From assembly GCF_030818895.1 (NCBI RefSeq), contig NZ_JAUTBA010000001.1:434001-498000 (forward strand): a stretch of 64,000 nt of DNA, in the 5' to 3' direction. The number at the start of each line of letters is the position of its first letter. Position 1 is the first letter of the stretch. The position numbers and the translations under genes were made by a program. Below the pieces are notes generated by a model. That model was not told where the DNA came from. It ran no database searches and saw nothing but the letters and a program-made list of their open reading frames with translations. Below, in pieces: positions 25,509 through 38,320 of this stretch. Origin of the DNA: Sphingobacterium zeae (GTDB lineage: Bacteria > Bacteroidota > Bacteroidia > Sphingobacteriales > Sphingobacteriaceae).

Positions 25509-25539
25509 TTTGGAAGTTCAGAAAAGATTTCTACCTTTG
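25509..25539 (+). promoter_or_regulatory. rRNA operon promoter P2
   Basis: TTTG (25509-25512), a 19-base spacer and TACCTTTG (25532-25539), preceded by an A-rich tract (about 25475-25500) that could act as an UP-like element. Transcription would start near 25546, giving a 240-base leader. Confidence 0.75.
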
Positions 25540-25631
25540 CAGTCCCAACGGAAACGGAGGGAAAACAAAAAAGATAAAGAGGGGCGCAATGTCCATCGGA
25601 ATATAGCGGATACGGAAGTTGAAGCGACAAA

Positions 25632-25646
25632 GTTCTTTAAGAAAAC
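25632..25646 (+). promoter_or_regulatory. boxA-like antitermination site in rRNA leader
   Basis: GTTCTTTAAGAAAAC resembles the boxA element (TGCTCTTTAACA) and lies in the leader between P2 and 16S. A second copy is in the spacer before 23S at 27651. Such sites recruit Nus factors to rRNA transcription complexes. Confidence 0.5.
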
Positions 25647-25783
25647 ACAATCATGTAAGCGTGACGAGTAGACAGACGAAAGTCATGAACAAATTCAAGT
25701 AATTGTTCCATTCGATCCAAGATCAGAGATATAAAAAAGAATTCTGATTATTTATAAATAGTTGGAATCAAAAACTTCATTTT

Positions 25784-27313
<1,530 letters not shown>

Positions 27314-27438
27314 CTAGAGTATCGCGGATCGGTACTCGTCACGTTACATATGATTGAATAAGAAGAAAAAAACATCAGAAGAAAGTGCCCGCCCCTAAGG
27401 GAGCAGGACCGAGAGAGACAGATGAACAGGAAATAGCT

Positions 27439-27512
27439 AGTCCCGTAGCTCAGTTGGTTAGAGCACTACACTGATAATGTAGGGGTCAGCAGTTCAAATC
27501 TGCTCGGGACTA
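27439..27512 (+). tRNA. tRNA-Ile (GAT)
   Basis: Acceptor arms AGTCCCG and CGGGACT pair fully. The D arm is TAGCTCAGTTGGTTAGAGC, the anticodon loop carries GAT in the stem-loop CTACA-CTGATAA-TGTAG, and the T arm is present with TTCAAAT. CCA is not encoded. Located in the 16S-23S spacer. Confidence 0.96.
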
Positions 27513-27523
27513 CGAAAAGTTAA

Positions 27524-27597
27524 GGGGAATTAGCTCAGCTGGCTAGAGCACCTGCCTTGCACGCAGGGGGTCAACGGTTCGAATCCGTTATTCTCCA
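27524..27597 (+). tRNA. tRNA-Ala (TGC)
   Basis: Acceptor arms GGGGAAT and ATTCTCC pair with one G-U. The anticodon stem-loop is CCTGC-CTTGCAC-GCAGG with anticodon TGC. T arm loop TTCGAAT. CCA is not encoded. It lies 11 bases after tRNA-Ile. Confidence 0.97.
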
Positions 27598-27650
27598 CAT
27601 CTCCGGTAGGAACATCGACAGATGCTCCGAAGAAACAAACCGGAAAAAGA

Positions 27651-27667
27651 GTTCTTTGACATATTGA
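27651..27667 (+). promoter_or_regulatory. boxA-like element in the 16S-23S spacer
   Basis: GTTCTTTGACATATTGA is a second boxA-like motif. This spacer element is common in Bacteroidota rRNA operons. It is 178 bases before the predicted 23S start. Confidence 0.5.
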
Positions 27668-27828
27668 AAGAGAAAAAAAATTACAAGAGAAGACAACAGT
27701 ATAGAGACAATACGTGTATGTGTTCGATGTAAAGAGGAGACCCTCGGTCCAGGCCGAACGAATCTTTACGTAGCATACGGGTATATATATCAAAAGCAGC
27801 CGCATAGTAGCAAAAGGCTATGCCGGTG

Positions 27829-30712
<2,884 letters not shown>

Positions 30713-30840
30713 GCAGACAGACACTGTTGTCTTCCTCTTTAATTTTTGAAACAGACAGAAACGTAACTCTTTCAGTATATATGTCATTTGGCATGGATAA
30801 CATGATATGGATATCATATATCAGCCAATAAAGATTTTTA

Positions 30841-30946
30841 GGTGCCTATATCGGCGGTGTCTACCTCTTCCCATTCCGAACAGAGCAGTCAAGCCCGCCA
30901 GAGCCGATGGTATTGCCGTAACAGGTGGGAGAGTAGGTCGGTGCCT
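30841..30946 (+). rRNA. rrf: 5S ribosomal RNA
   Basis: The ~106-base gene has the 5S core CTCTTCCCATTCCGAACAGA, CGATGGTATTGCC and GGTGGGAGAGTAGGTC. The end helix pairs GGTGCC (30841-30846) with GGTGCC (30941-30945) using G-U pairs. It ends just before a T run. Confidence 0.95.
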
Positions 30947-30957
30947 TTTTTTACACG

Positions 30958-30996
30958 GAAGCCCTTGCTGGAAACAGTCAAGGGCTTCTTTCGTTT
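30958..30996 (+). terminator. rRNA operon terminator
   Basis: GAAGCCCTTGCTG (30958-30970) pairs perfectly with CAGTCAAGGGCTTC apart from a T, with a GAAA loop (CTG-GAAA-CAG core). A T-rich tail TTTCGTTT follows. It is the probable end of the rRNA transcript. Confidence 0.85.
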
Positions 30997-31515
30997 GTAT
31001 GCTGCCCCCGACCGTCGGTGAGGTCGGTCCAGCGTAGGGCAGCCATCTGCCGTGTTCCTTTCCCATCCTTAACCCGATTCGGGTAGCAACAGCATGTACA
31101 ATTCTGCCTTCTCTAAGATGAACATATTAAGCTGAACATATTAAGTGGAGGTTCGCCATTTCCTAATTTGAAGCTATCCTGCCAGTATTGGTTTACAGCA
31201 ACAGCATATATAATCATACCTTCTCAGTGTTTATCTTGTCAAATCTAAAGTTTACAAGATCAACGTATACTAAGAATGGCACTATAAAATTAGCGAAGGA
31301 TAGATCGAATTGAGAACACTCGTCAATGGATATCTCGCTAATACTTATACATGCTTGCTATGTTGTTAACTTTTATTCAGCGTATTATATGAGCGAAAAT
31401 ATAGCTACAAATTGTTTTCGCATTATATAAAGCATACAATGAGTCAGGTTACTAAAAAGCTGGAGTCGAAATCAGCGGGGAATATTTAGTAAAAGATATT
31501 GAGGGCTATGGGAGT
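30997..31515. other. Gene-free region after the rRNA operon
   Basis: About 520 bases without a plausible gene. It contains the direct repeat noted at 31086-31225 and two short tandem 13-mers at 31119-31145. The first part (30997-31080) is GC-rich, the remainder AT-rich. Confidence 0.6.
31086..31225. repeat. Diverged direct repeat pair of about 28 bases
   Basis: GCAACAGCATGTACAATTCT... (31086-31113) recurs as GCAACAGCATATATAATCAT... (31198-31225), each ending in CTTCTC, with most positions identical. Between them TGAACATATTAAG occurs twice (31119-31131, 31133-31145). The cause is not evident; local duplication is likely. Confidence 0.65.
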
Positions 31516-31902
31516 TTAATCTTCCTCCGTATAAAAATCAATTAATGAAGATATATAGGGATCTTCCCAACCGCCCGAGATGTTTTCAAAGTCTTCATCG
31601 GGTATATTTGTCTGCCTAATTTCTAGGGACGTTCCTCTCTTATGTTCATGGAGTTTTAGTGTAACAATAGAGGGAGTGTCTGTTTCTCCAAAATACCATT
31701 CCTGTACGATTTTTGTCGAAGGTTGTAGTTCCAAGAACCGGCCAGTAATAGCTCCATCCCATAGAGAGAATTCTCCATTGACAGTAGCGTCTATGGACAC
31801 CAGATCACCTGTCCATAGACGGGCCGTAATTTCAGTCGTTAATGCGAGATACAGCTCCTCTGGAGTTGCAGGAATAATAGCATATTTCTTGAATTCTTTC
31901 AT
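31516..31902 (-). CDS. SRPBCC (AHSA1-type START-like) domain protein
   Basis: A 128-aa cytoplasmic protein of the AHSA1/SRPBCC fold: KKYAIIPATPEELYLALTTE, WDGAITGRFLELQPSTKIVQ, EWYFGETDTPSIVTLKLHEH and the C-terminal GWEDPYISSLIDFY. The spacing of the strand pairs and the WExxY-like end fit the family. Small members bind hydrophobic ligands or Hsp90-like partners; the role here is unknown. It stands alone between the rRNA operon and the divergent RsmF-type gene, with 88 bases to it. Confidence 0.85.
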   Translation of the reverse strand: MKEFKKYAIIPATPEELYLALTTEITARLWTGDLVSIDATVNGEFSLWDGAITGRFLELQPSTKIVQEWYFGETDTPSIVTLKLHEHKRGTSLEIRQTNIPDEDFENISGGWEDPYISSLIDFYTEED

Positions 31903-31990
31903 AATGCAAAGTTACGCTTTCTTGTAATTTACCACTTATTTTGACTTCATTTTTATTTATCTTAATTTTATCCTAAACTATTAGGACAAC

Positions 31991-33358
31991 ATGAGTAATT
32001 TTCTACCAAATGCTTTAGTGAAAAAATTAGGAGTGAATCCGTTATTTGATAAAGACGCATTTATTAAAGTACATGAGGAGGGGATTCGGGCTACAGCAAT
32101 ACGCCTTAATCCAAATAAATTGGAAGAATGTCCATTTGACAGTAAGGGTAAAGTGCCTTGGTGTAAAGCAGCTTATTATCTTCAGGATCGTCCAGTGTTT
32201 ACATTAGATCCTTTATTCCATGCAGGTGCTTACTATCCGCAAGATGCTTCTTCCATGTTTATAGATCATATTATTCAATGTTTGAAGCTAAATTTACATG
32301 CTGTCCGCGCGTTGGATTTATGCGGTGCTCCCGGTGGAAAGTCCACGTTATTAAATAGCAGCCTCCATCCCGATTCGCTCTTGGTTGCCAATGAAATTAT
32401 TAAGACCAGAGTTACAATTTTGCAGGACAATTTAATGAAATGGGGAAATGCTAATACAGTAACAACAAATAACGATCCAGCGGCCTTTAATCGTCTTCCT
32501 GGATATTTCGATTTAATGGTAGTCGATGCGCCTTGCTCTGGATCCGGTATGTTTAGAAAAGATGCCGATGCCATAGAGGAATGGTCCGAAGCTAATGTGA
32601 AACTTTGTAGTGAAAGGCAACAACGTATTTTGGCTGAAAGTTTGAAGGCCTTGAAGGAGGGGGGCTATCTATTCTATTCAACCTGTTCATATTCCTCAGA
32701 GGAAAATGAAGACATCATTGATTGGCTACTGGATAGTGGCGATTTCGAATCTGTTGATATAACCGTTGAAGATAATTGGGGAATTGATCATACATTCTCT
32801 ATGAAGCATCGCGGACACGGCTATCGGTTTTATCCCCATAAATTAGGGGGGGAGGGTTTTTTTATTGCTGTTCTTAAGAAAGTTGGTGAACAGGAGACGT
32901 TCAATAGAAAAAGAATTAAACCCGAAAAGTCAGATGTGCCTAAAGGGATTTTGAATGATTGGATTTCAAATAGCGATAGTTTGCACACCTTCCTTCATCA
33001 TGAAGATGTGTATGTTTTTCCAAAAATTTACGAAAATGATCTAAAATATCTTCAAAATGTACTGTATCTCAAGAATGCAGGAACTAATGTCGGAAAGCTC
33101 AATAGAAAAGAGCTAATACCAAGCCATGCATTGGCTTTGAGTAATTATTTAGTAGAATATAAGGCGGTTGACTTATCGCTTGAAGACGCGCGTAACTACC
33201 TTCGAAAGGAAAATATCTGTGTGGATACATCATTTGCCGATGGTATTCAAGGGTGGGCAATAGCAAGGTTTCAGGGCCAACGATTGGGGTGGATGAAGGT
33301 ATTATCTAACCGAATCAATAACTATTATCCCAAAGAGCTTCGGATTGTAAATTTATAA
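31991..33358 (+). CDS. RsmF/NOL1-type RNA cytosine-C5 methyltransferase
   Basis: S-adenosylmethionine-dependent methylation of a cytosine in rRNA or tRNA. Visible motifs are ALDLCGAPGGKSTLLNSSLH (AdoMet site), MVVDAPCSGSGMFRKD with the motif IV catalytic-release Cys, and YSTCSYSSEENE with the catalytic Cys of motif VI. The C-terminal ~150 residues match the RsmF-type C-terminal extension ending in RINNYYPKELR. The 455-aa length fits RsmF (YebU) or a Trm4-like protein. Which base it modifies cannot be told from sequence. It is divergent to the SRPBCC gene. Confidence 0.92.
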   Translation: MSNFLPNALVKKLGVNPLFDKDAFIKVHEEGIRATAIRLNPNKLEECPFDSKGKVPWCKAAYYLQDRPVFTLDPLFHAGAYYPQDASSMFIDHIIQCLKLNLHAVRALDLCGAPGGKSTLLNSSLHPDSLLVANEIIKTRVTILQDNLMKWGNANTVTTNNDPAAFNRLPGYFDLMVVDAPCSGSGMFRKDADAIEEWSEANVKLCSERQQRILAESLKALKEGGYLFYSTCSYSSEENEDIIDWLLDSGDFESVDITVEDNWGIDHTFSMKHRGHGYRFYPHKLGGEGFFIAVLKKVGEQETFNRKRIKPEKSDVPKGILNDWISNSDSLHTFLHHEDVYVFPKIYENDLKYLQNVLYLKNAGTNVGKLNRKELIPSHALALSNYLVEYKAVDLSLEDARNYLRKENICVDTSFADGIQGWAIARFQGQRLGWMKVLSNRINNYYPKELRIVNL

Positions 33359-33416
33359 GATCTGCTTGTAGATCGCTGAATTGAATTTCGGGAGTGCTTT
33401 CTTATAAAAGCTTTGC

Positions 33417-34613
33417 TTAAGAAAGGTTGACGATAATTGAACAGATATCTTCGGCAACCTCTTCTTTCGATTTTAGGCTAAACTCATGGATATTCCCTGA
33501 TCGTTCAATTATAGTAACTTTATTAGTGTCGGTCGCAAAACCTGCTCCTTTATCCTGCATGGAATTGAGAACTATAAAATCTAGGTTTTTTCGAATCAAT
33601 TTATCTTTGGCATTTTCCAGCTCATTATTTGTTTCCAATGCAAATCCAATAAGCAGTTGTTGCTCACTCTTTTTAGCTCCTAAAGTAGCCAAAATATCAA
33701 CTGTTTTCTTTAGTTCAATAGCGAATTCGTTTTCTTTCTTTTTTATTTTTTGGGTGGCTACATTAATGGGAGTGTAGTCTGCGACAGCAGCGCTCATCAC
33801 AACAATATCGGCGGCTTGGAAGTGTTCTTCACAAGCAACTAACATTTCGGCTGCTGAGGTCACTGAAATTTTAAGAACACCTTCAGGATTTTTCAGAGCG
33901 CAAGGTCCTGAAATAAGCGTGACATCCGCTCCAAGTTCTTTGAGTTGCGCAGCGATGGCATAGCCCATTTTTCCACTTGAGTGATTGCCAATAAAGCGGA
34001 CTGGGTCTATAGCTTCATAAGTAGGGCCAGCAGATACTAAGGCTTTCTTTCCAGATAAAGCGAGGCCTCGCTCTGAAAATTTAACTAAAAAATCCATTAT
34101 TTCTTCTGGCTCAGCCATGCGCCCTTCACCTATCAATCCGCTAGCTAATTCCCCGTTTCCCGGGTGAATTAAGATATTCCCGTAAGAACCTAGCTTTTTA
34201 ATATTAGATTGTGTAGAGGGGTGTTTCCACATATCTAAATCCATCGCCGGAGCAAATAGCACTGGACACTTCGCTGATAGATATACGGCTGTTAGCAAGT
34301 TGTCACACAATCCATTGGCCATTTTGGAGATGGTATTTGCTGTTGCAGGAGCGACTAAAATGTAATCTGCATTTAAAGCAATTTCAACATGATTATTCCA
34401 TTCCCCGGTATTCGGCTGATAATAATCTATTAAAACGGGAGTTTTGGAAAGTGTGGAAAGCGTAAGCGGGGTAATAAAGGCTGTCGCTTCTTTTGACATG
34501 ACTACGTTAACTTTAGCTTCCGCTTTTACCAAAAGGCGGATAAGGGATGCAATCTTGTATGCGGCAATACTGCCGCATACAGCAATTACAATATTTTTCC
34601 CAGCTAAAGCCAT
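33417..34613 (-). CDS. coaBC: Bifunctional phosphopantothenoylcysteine decarboxylase/synthetase
   Basis: The 398-aa protein does two steps in CoA synthesis. The N-terminal flavoprotein CoaC has AVCGSIAAYKIASLIRLLVK, NHVEIALNADYILVAPAT with the active-site His, ANTISKMANGLCDNLL, and LFAPAMDLDMW (substrate-recognition clamp PAMNxxMW, with D in place of N). The C-terminal CoaB has VSAGPTYEAIDPVRFIGN, SSGKMGYAIA, and KKENEFAIELKKTVDILA (KxKK motif). It is third in the bamD-rpoZ-coaBC operon, 10 bases after rpoZ, an arrangement common in this phylum. Confidence 0.96.
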   Translation of the reverse strand: MALAGKNIVIAVCGSIAAYKIASLIRLLVKAEAKVNVVMSKEATAFITPLTLSTLSKTPVLIDYYQPNTGEWNNHVEIALNADYILVAPATANTISKMANGLCDNLLTAVYLSAKCPVLFAPAMDLDMWKHPSTQSNIKKLGSYGNILIHPGNGELASGLIGEGRMAEPEEIMDFLVKFSERGLALSGKKALVSAGPTYEAIDPVRFIGNHSSGKMGYAIAAQLKELGADVTLISGPCALKNPEGVLKISVTSAAEMLVACEEHFQAADIVVMSAAVADYTPINVATQKIKKKENEFAIELKKTVDILATLGAKKSEQQLLIGFALETNNELENAKDKLIRKNLDFIVLNSMQDKGAGFATDTNKVTIIERSGNIHEFSLKSKEEVAEDICSIIVNLS

Positions 34614-34623
34614 TTTTTAAGGA

Positions 34624-34953
34624 TTAGTCCTGCTCTTTCGAAGGATTTCTGTAATACACTTTATCGTGTAAAAATTCATCGATTGCAACCAAAGTAGGCT
34701 TTGGCATACGCTCATAATGTTTTGAAATCTCTATTTGCTCGCGGTTTTCGAATACCTCTTCCAAGTTATCGTTATTACTTGCAAATTCTGCAAGCTTTCC
34801 GTTCAATTCTTCTTTAATGTCTACTGCAATTTGGTTCGCGCGTTTAGAAATAACTACAATAGATTCATAGAGATTGTCAGTGCCTTTGTCCAATTGTCTC
34901 AAGTCACGTGTAACTGTAGAATTTGGAATTGAATTATTATTTTTTTGACTCAT
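34624..34953 (-). CDS. rpoZ: RNA polymerase omega subunit (Bacteroidota type)
   Basis: A 109-aa protein with the omega/Rpb6 core: STVTRDLRQLDKGTDNLYES, VVISKRANQIAVDIKEELN, and a C-terminal helical stretch KPTLVAIDEFLHDKVYY. The conserved VxRANQI block (here SKRANQI) is the strongest signal. Omega helps fold and latch the beta' subunit. The gene overlaps the end of bamD by 17 bases (34937-34953) and precedes coaBC by 10, so it is translated as part of one operon. Bacteroidota omega proteins are divergent from E. coli in sequence. Confidence 0.9.
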   Translation of the reverse strand: MSQKNNNSIPNSTVTRDLRQLDKGTDNLYESIVVISKRANQIAVDIKEELNGKLAEFASNNDNLEEVFENREQIEISKHYERMPKPTLVAIDEFLHDKVYYRNPSKEQD

Positions 34954-35866
34954 CTTTTTGGGTATTTTCTTGTTCTTTTTTCGCCTTTTGTTCTTTGATA
35001 TATGCTTCCTGTTCTGAAAGAGCCTTATTATACTCTTTCACCTGGGAGAGTGCAGTTTTAATACCTTTTTCAGAATTTTCCCGAAGGGATTCTGCCTCCT
35101 TCATATGCTTGCTGTTTGGAAAATTACTTGCGAAGTTACGGTAATAATCCAAAGCTTCATCAAATCTACTTTCTTGTTTCAGGAAGATACTTTTGGATGC
35201 ATAGATGTATTGAGCCTTTAATGTCAAAAACTCAATTTCTTCTGCATATTTTGTGTCAGGGTATTCTTTTAGGACATTTTGCAAAGCAATGACCGCCGCC
35301 CTATAATCATCGTTAAGGCCCATGTCGTAATACAGTCTTGCATTGGCAAAAGCTTTAAGCTCTAGCTTATCTCTTAATTTTTGAATAAGATCCGACGCTT
35401 CTTTAGATCGCTCAGATTCAGGATAAAGATTGACAAAGAGCTGTAATGCGTCAATTGCTTTTCGTGTATTTGCTTGATCCAATGTTGATCTTGGCGAATC
35501 CAAGTAATAGCAATATGCATGCATAAATCTACATTCTTCAGCTCTTGCACTATTGGGATATACATCAGCAAAATCTTTAAAGTGAAATGCCGCTGACGTA
35601 TAATCTTTCAGACGATAGTTGGCAAATGCCAAATAATAGTAAATATTTTCTGCTTCAGCTTGTCCACGGAATTTCGTCCGCAAGTCATCAAACAAAACTA
35701 ACGCCTTGGTATATTTCTTTTTTTCATAAAGTTTTACAGCCTCTTCGTACTTTTGAGCGATGTTATTGCTTGCTCGCAATTTCTCAAATTTACTCTTACA
35801 ACCAGTAAATACCAATAGAAACATCATGCCGGCACAGATAGCCGCTATACGCCTATTTAAAAACAT
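34937..35866 (-). CDS. bamD: Outer membrane assembly lipoprotein BamD
   Basis: Part of the BAM complex that inserts outer-membrane proteins. The leader MFLNRRIAAICAGMMFLLVF ends in lipobox VFTGC, lipidated at the Cys of CKSKFEKLR. Five TPR-like repeats follow: EEAVKLYEKKKYTKALVLFD, AFANYRLKDYTSAAFHFKDF, YPESERSKEASDLIQKLRDK, ALQNVLKEYPDTKYAEE and FDEALDYYRNFASNFPNSKH. The Ser/Glu-rich tail after residue 280 is extended relative to E. coli BamD. It is the first gene of the bamD-rpoZ-coaBC operon. Confidence 0.94.
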   Translation of the reverse strand: MFLNRRIAAICAGMMFLLVFTGCKSKFEKLRASNNIAQKYEEAVKLYEKKKYTKALVLFDDLRTKFRGQAEAENIYYYLAFANYRLKDYTSAAFHFKDFADVYPNSARAEECRFMHAYCYYLDSPRSTLDQANTRKAIDALQLFVNLYPESERSKEASDLIQKLRDKLELKAFANARLYYDMGLNDDYRAAVIALQNVLKEYPDTKYAEEIEFLTLKAQYIYASKSIFLKQESRFDEALDYYRNFASNFPNSKHMKEAESLRENSEKGIKTALSQVKEYNKALSEQEAYIKEQKAKKEQENTQKDESKK

Positions 35867-36108
35867 TTTACAAAGATAAGTGAATTTGTTATACTAATCA
35901 ATTAAATTTTATTGCGCAATATAGTTTAATAATTTTTTGATCGCAAAAACAAGATTTCTTATTAACATACTTTAACTCGATGAGCAACCTACGAGTAAGA
36001 TATTGTCATATACTTGTTGTTTTTGTGGGGGTAGTTAGGCCTAAGAATATACATTTTAAAATATTTGACTATCTTTACATATTACAATCATTGAATAGCA
36101 TTAAGAGT

Positions 36109-36384
36109 ATGACATTAAAAGAAAAAGTTGAGCAAGCATTAGATACCTTGAGACCATATTTGGAAACTGACGGCGGAAATGTGAGTGTCGAAGAGATCAC
36201 AGCGGATAATGTCGTGCGTTTAAAATTATTGGGAGCATGTGCTTCATGTTCAATGAGCATCATGACCTTTAAAGCTGGCTTAGAGCAGGCAATAAGGAAG
36301 GCTGTTCCTGAGATTACAGCTGTTGAGGCAATTAACTTAACGGATCCCGACTCTCCTGACGCGACTCTACCCCCTGTTAATTAG
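36109..36384 (+). CDS. NifU-domain iron-sulfur scaffold protein
   Basis: From ATG 36109 a 91-aa protein of the NifU C-terminal domain type: VEQALDTLRPYLETDGGNVS, RLKLLGACASCSMSIMTFKA with the CxxC cluster ligands, and GLEQAIRKAVPEITAVEAIN. It assembles or carries 4Fe-4S clusters. The frame is open upstream to 35980, but the added residues do not match the family. A -7-like TATCTTTA lies about 40 bases upstream. It precedes the carboxypeptidase-like gene by 57 bases. Confidence 0.93.
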   Translation: MTLKEKVEQALDTLRPYLETDGGNVSVEEITADNVVRLKLLGACASCSMSIMTFKAGLEQAIRKAVPEITAVEAINLTDPDSPDATLPPVN

Positions 36385-36441
36385 TTGAGCTCTTAACACA
36401 ATTTAACGGCAAGTTCGGCTGCTTTTGTTTAATTTTGTTCT

Positions 36442-37089
36442 ATGAAGTTGCTGGTTTCAATATTTCTTATTTCATCTTTTACTTTTTTCTTCTCTGCATC
36501 ACATGCTCAGGAGAGGAAGATTGTTCAATATTCAGGTATTGTCACAACCGTTGGATCTGGGCTTCCAGTTGGTTATGCAACAGTCACTAATTTATCATTT
36601 AGAAATGAAGCATTTGCCGCAAATAATGAAGGTTACTTTTCTTTTGTAGCACATGTCGGAGATACCATTCGTTTTACATCTGTGGGGTTTGATCCTTTAG
36701 TGGTCACTATTCCTGAAGTCAAGGGAGACAAATATACTGCAAATATCGTTATGCAAAATCTCGTTACCGAACTACCGATGGTCACCCCATATCCCTGGGC
36801 AAGCATTGAGGAGTTCAATATTGCCTTTATGAATCTGGACGTTTCCGAAGATAATATTGTGAGAGTAAGAAGATCATTATCTTATGAATCCTTAGCTGCA
36901 ATGGCTGCAGTAATACCGCGTGATGGAAACGAAATGCGATCAATCAACAATGCACAGAGCTTCAATACAATGAATAATAAGGTTATCAATCAACGATATG
37001 CTAATCCGTTGTTAAATCCTTTTGCTTGGGGTAATTTAATCCAACAGATTACTAAGGGTAGTAAGAGTCGAAAAACTTCAAATTATTAA
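36442..37089 (+). CDS. Exported CarboxypepD_reg-like domain protein
   Basis: The 215-aa product has a signal peptide (ending HAQE) and then a CarboxypepD_reg-like beta-sandwich: VQYSGIVTTVGSGLPVGYAT, NEGYFSFVAHVGDTIRFTSV, GFDPLVVTIPE and KYTANIVMQN. About 90 residues with no known domain follow (RVRRSLSYESLAAMAAVIPR, then Asn-rich, NPFAWGNLIQQI). The exported domain often occurs alone as a precursor-like cell-surface component. Its last 4 bases overlap the convergent FtsX permease gene. The role is unknown. Confidence 0.8.
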   Translation: MKLLVSIFLISSFTFFFSASHAQERKIVQYSGIVTTVGSGLPVGYATVTNLSFRNEAFAANNEGYFSFVAHVGDTIRFTSVGFDPLVVTIPEVKGDKYTANIVMQNLVTELPMVTPYPWASIEEFNIAFMNLDVSEDNIVRVRRSLSYESLAAMAAVIPRDGNEMRSINNAQSFNTMNNKVINQRYANPLLNPFAWGNLIQQITKGSKSRKTSNY

Positions 37090-38315
37090 TTTGTTGTCTT
37101 TAATTTGCTTAATTCTTTGACGCTTACTTTGGCAGAAAAGTAAGAGACTAGCGCAGAAATTCCAGTTACCGTTACAAACACTAAAAAGTAGTCGCTCCAT
37201 TGATTTACCATAGGGTAACTGTCAATAATCGTATTTGCACCGTCTTCTACGCGAATAATTCCATAAGTTGATTGGATATAATTAAATATAGCGCCTATCA
37301 ATAGCCCTAACAAACAACCTATAATAGCTATCATGAGTCCTTCGTAAAAAAAGATACGCTGAATCAGATCATTACCACCGCCAAGACCTTTCAGAATTGT
37401 CATATCCTTTTGTTTGTCTAGTACCAGCATCGTTAGAGAACCCACAATGTTAAATATGGCGATAACGCTAATCAAAGTCAATATAAAGAAAACCACCCAT
37501 CGTTCTACGCGTACATTTTTATATAAAGTTGGGTTTTGTTCTTCTCTATTCTTTACGGTATAATCAGCTCCGATTTTCTTTTGTAGTACTCGCTCGAACG
37601 CATTGATATCTACGCCCTCTTTTAGATAAAACTCAATTGAAGAAACCCGCTCATGTTCTCCAAGAACCTCTTTGGCGAATGAGATTGGGGTAATGATCAA
37701 ATTGTCGAAATCTTGTTGATAACGCAATACAGCGCTTGGAGTGATTGACCGTATATTAAATTCCTCAGCAGGATTTGATGAATTCTTTACCCCTTTTCTT
37801 GGGGAATAAACTTGAATCTGCTCAGCAGGGTTTTGCAATGGAATGCCTAGGTTGGCCTGCACACTTGCGCCTAGAATGGCCAGATTAGTAGAATCTTGTG
37901 TAAGCTTGTATTGACCGTCTACAAGAACACTGTCTCCGGTTGTTTTACTTAGTGATTGCGGCTCAATTCCCTTTATATTGGCAATAAATTGTCTGTTTGA
38001 ATATTGCAGTAATACCTTTTCTTGCAGAACTTCAGTGTAATGAATCACATTGGGGTCTTTTCTTAATTCCTCAAATGCTGTACTTTTTGTATCGAAAAGT
38101 TTTCCTTTGGAGGGTTCTATCTTGAGTTCTGGAGCAAACTTACTGTACATAGACAAAATAAGTTGTTCCATTCCATTGAAGGAGGAAAGCAATATAATCA
38201 ATGCAGCACTACTTACCATTACACCAATTACACTAATGGATGAGATAATATTAATGGCGTTGACAGATTTCTTGGAAAAAAGATATCTTTTAGCAAATAG
38301 AAAGGGCAGATTCAT
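37086..38315 (-). CDS. FtsX-family permease (LolC/E-like)
   Basis: The 409-aa membrane protein has one N-terminal segment (SVNAINIISSISVIGVMVSS, also the start of the MacB_PCD-type domain), a large periplasmic region to about residue 270, then three segments in the FtsX fold (VVFFILTLISVIAIFNIVGS with KDMTILKGLGGGNDLIQRIF between, IAIIGCLLGLLIGA and YFLVFVTVTGISALVSYFSA). This is the architecture of LolC/LolE lipoprotein-releasing permeases. No ATPase gene (LolD) is adjacent. It follows the metallo-hydrolase by 5 bases on one transcript. Confidence 0.9.
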   Translation of the reverse strand: MNLPFLFAKRYLFSKKSVNAINIISSISVIGVMVSSAALIILLSSFNGMEQLILSMYSKFAPELKIEPSKGKLFDTKSTAFEELRKDPNVIHYTEVLQEKVLLQYSNRQFIANIKGIEPQSLSKTTGDSVLVDGQYKLTQDSTNLAILGASVQANLGIPLQNPAEQIQVYSPRKGVKNSSNPAEEFNIRSITPSAVLRYQQDFDNLIITPISFAKEVLGEHERVSSIEFYLKEGVDINAFERVLQKKIGADYTVKNREEQNPTLYKNVRVERWVVFFILTLISVIAIFNIVGSLTMLVLDKQKDMTILKGLGGGNDLIQRIFFYEGLMIAIIGCLLGLLIGAIFNYIQSTYGIIRVEDGANTIIDSYPMVNQWSDYFLVFVTVTGISALVSYFSAKVSVKELSKLKTTN

Positions 38316-38320
38316 GACTC

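Larger units (their letters stand above)
24712..25783. other. Intergenic region upstream of the rRNA operon
   Basis: About 1.07 kb without an intact gene. From left to right: AT-rich sequence (24712-25018); an inverted repeat and CTAAAC-type direct repeats (25019-25107); a GC-richer block that reads as a decayed FecR C-terminus on the minus strand (about 25141-25330); then two rRNA promoters and the leader with a boxA-like element. The change in composition at about 25110-25330 is visible by eye. Confidence 0.6.
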
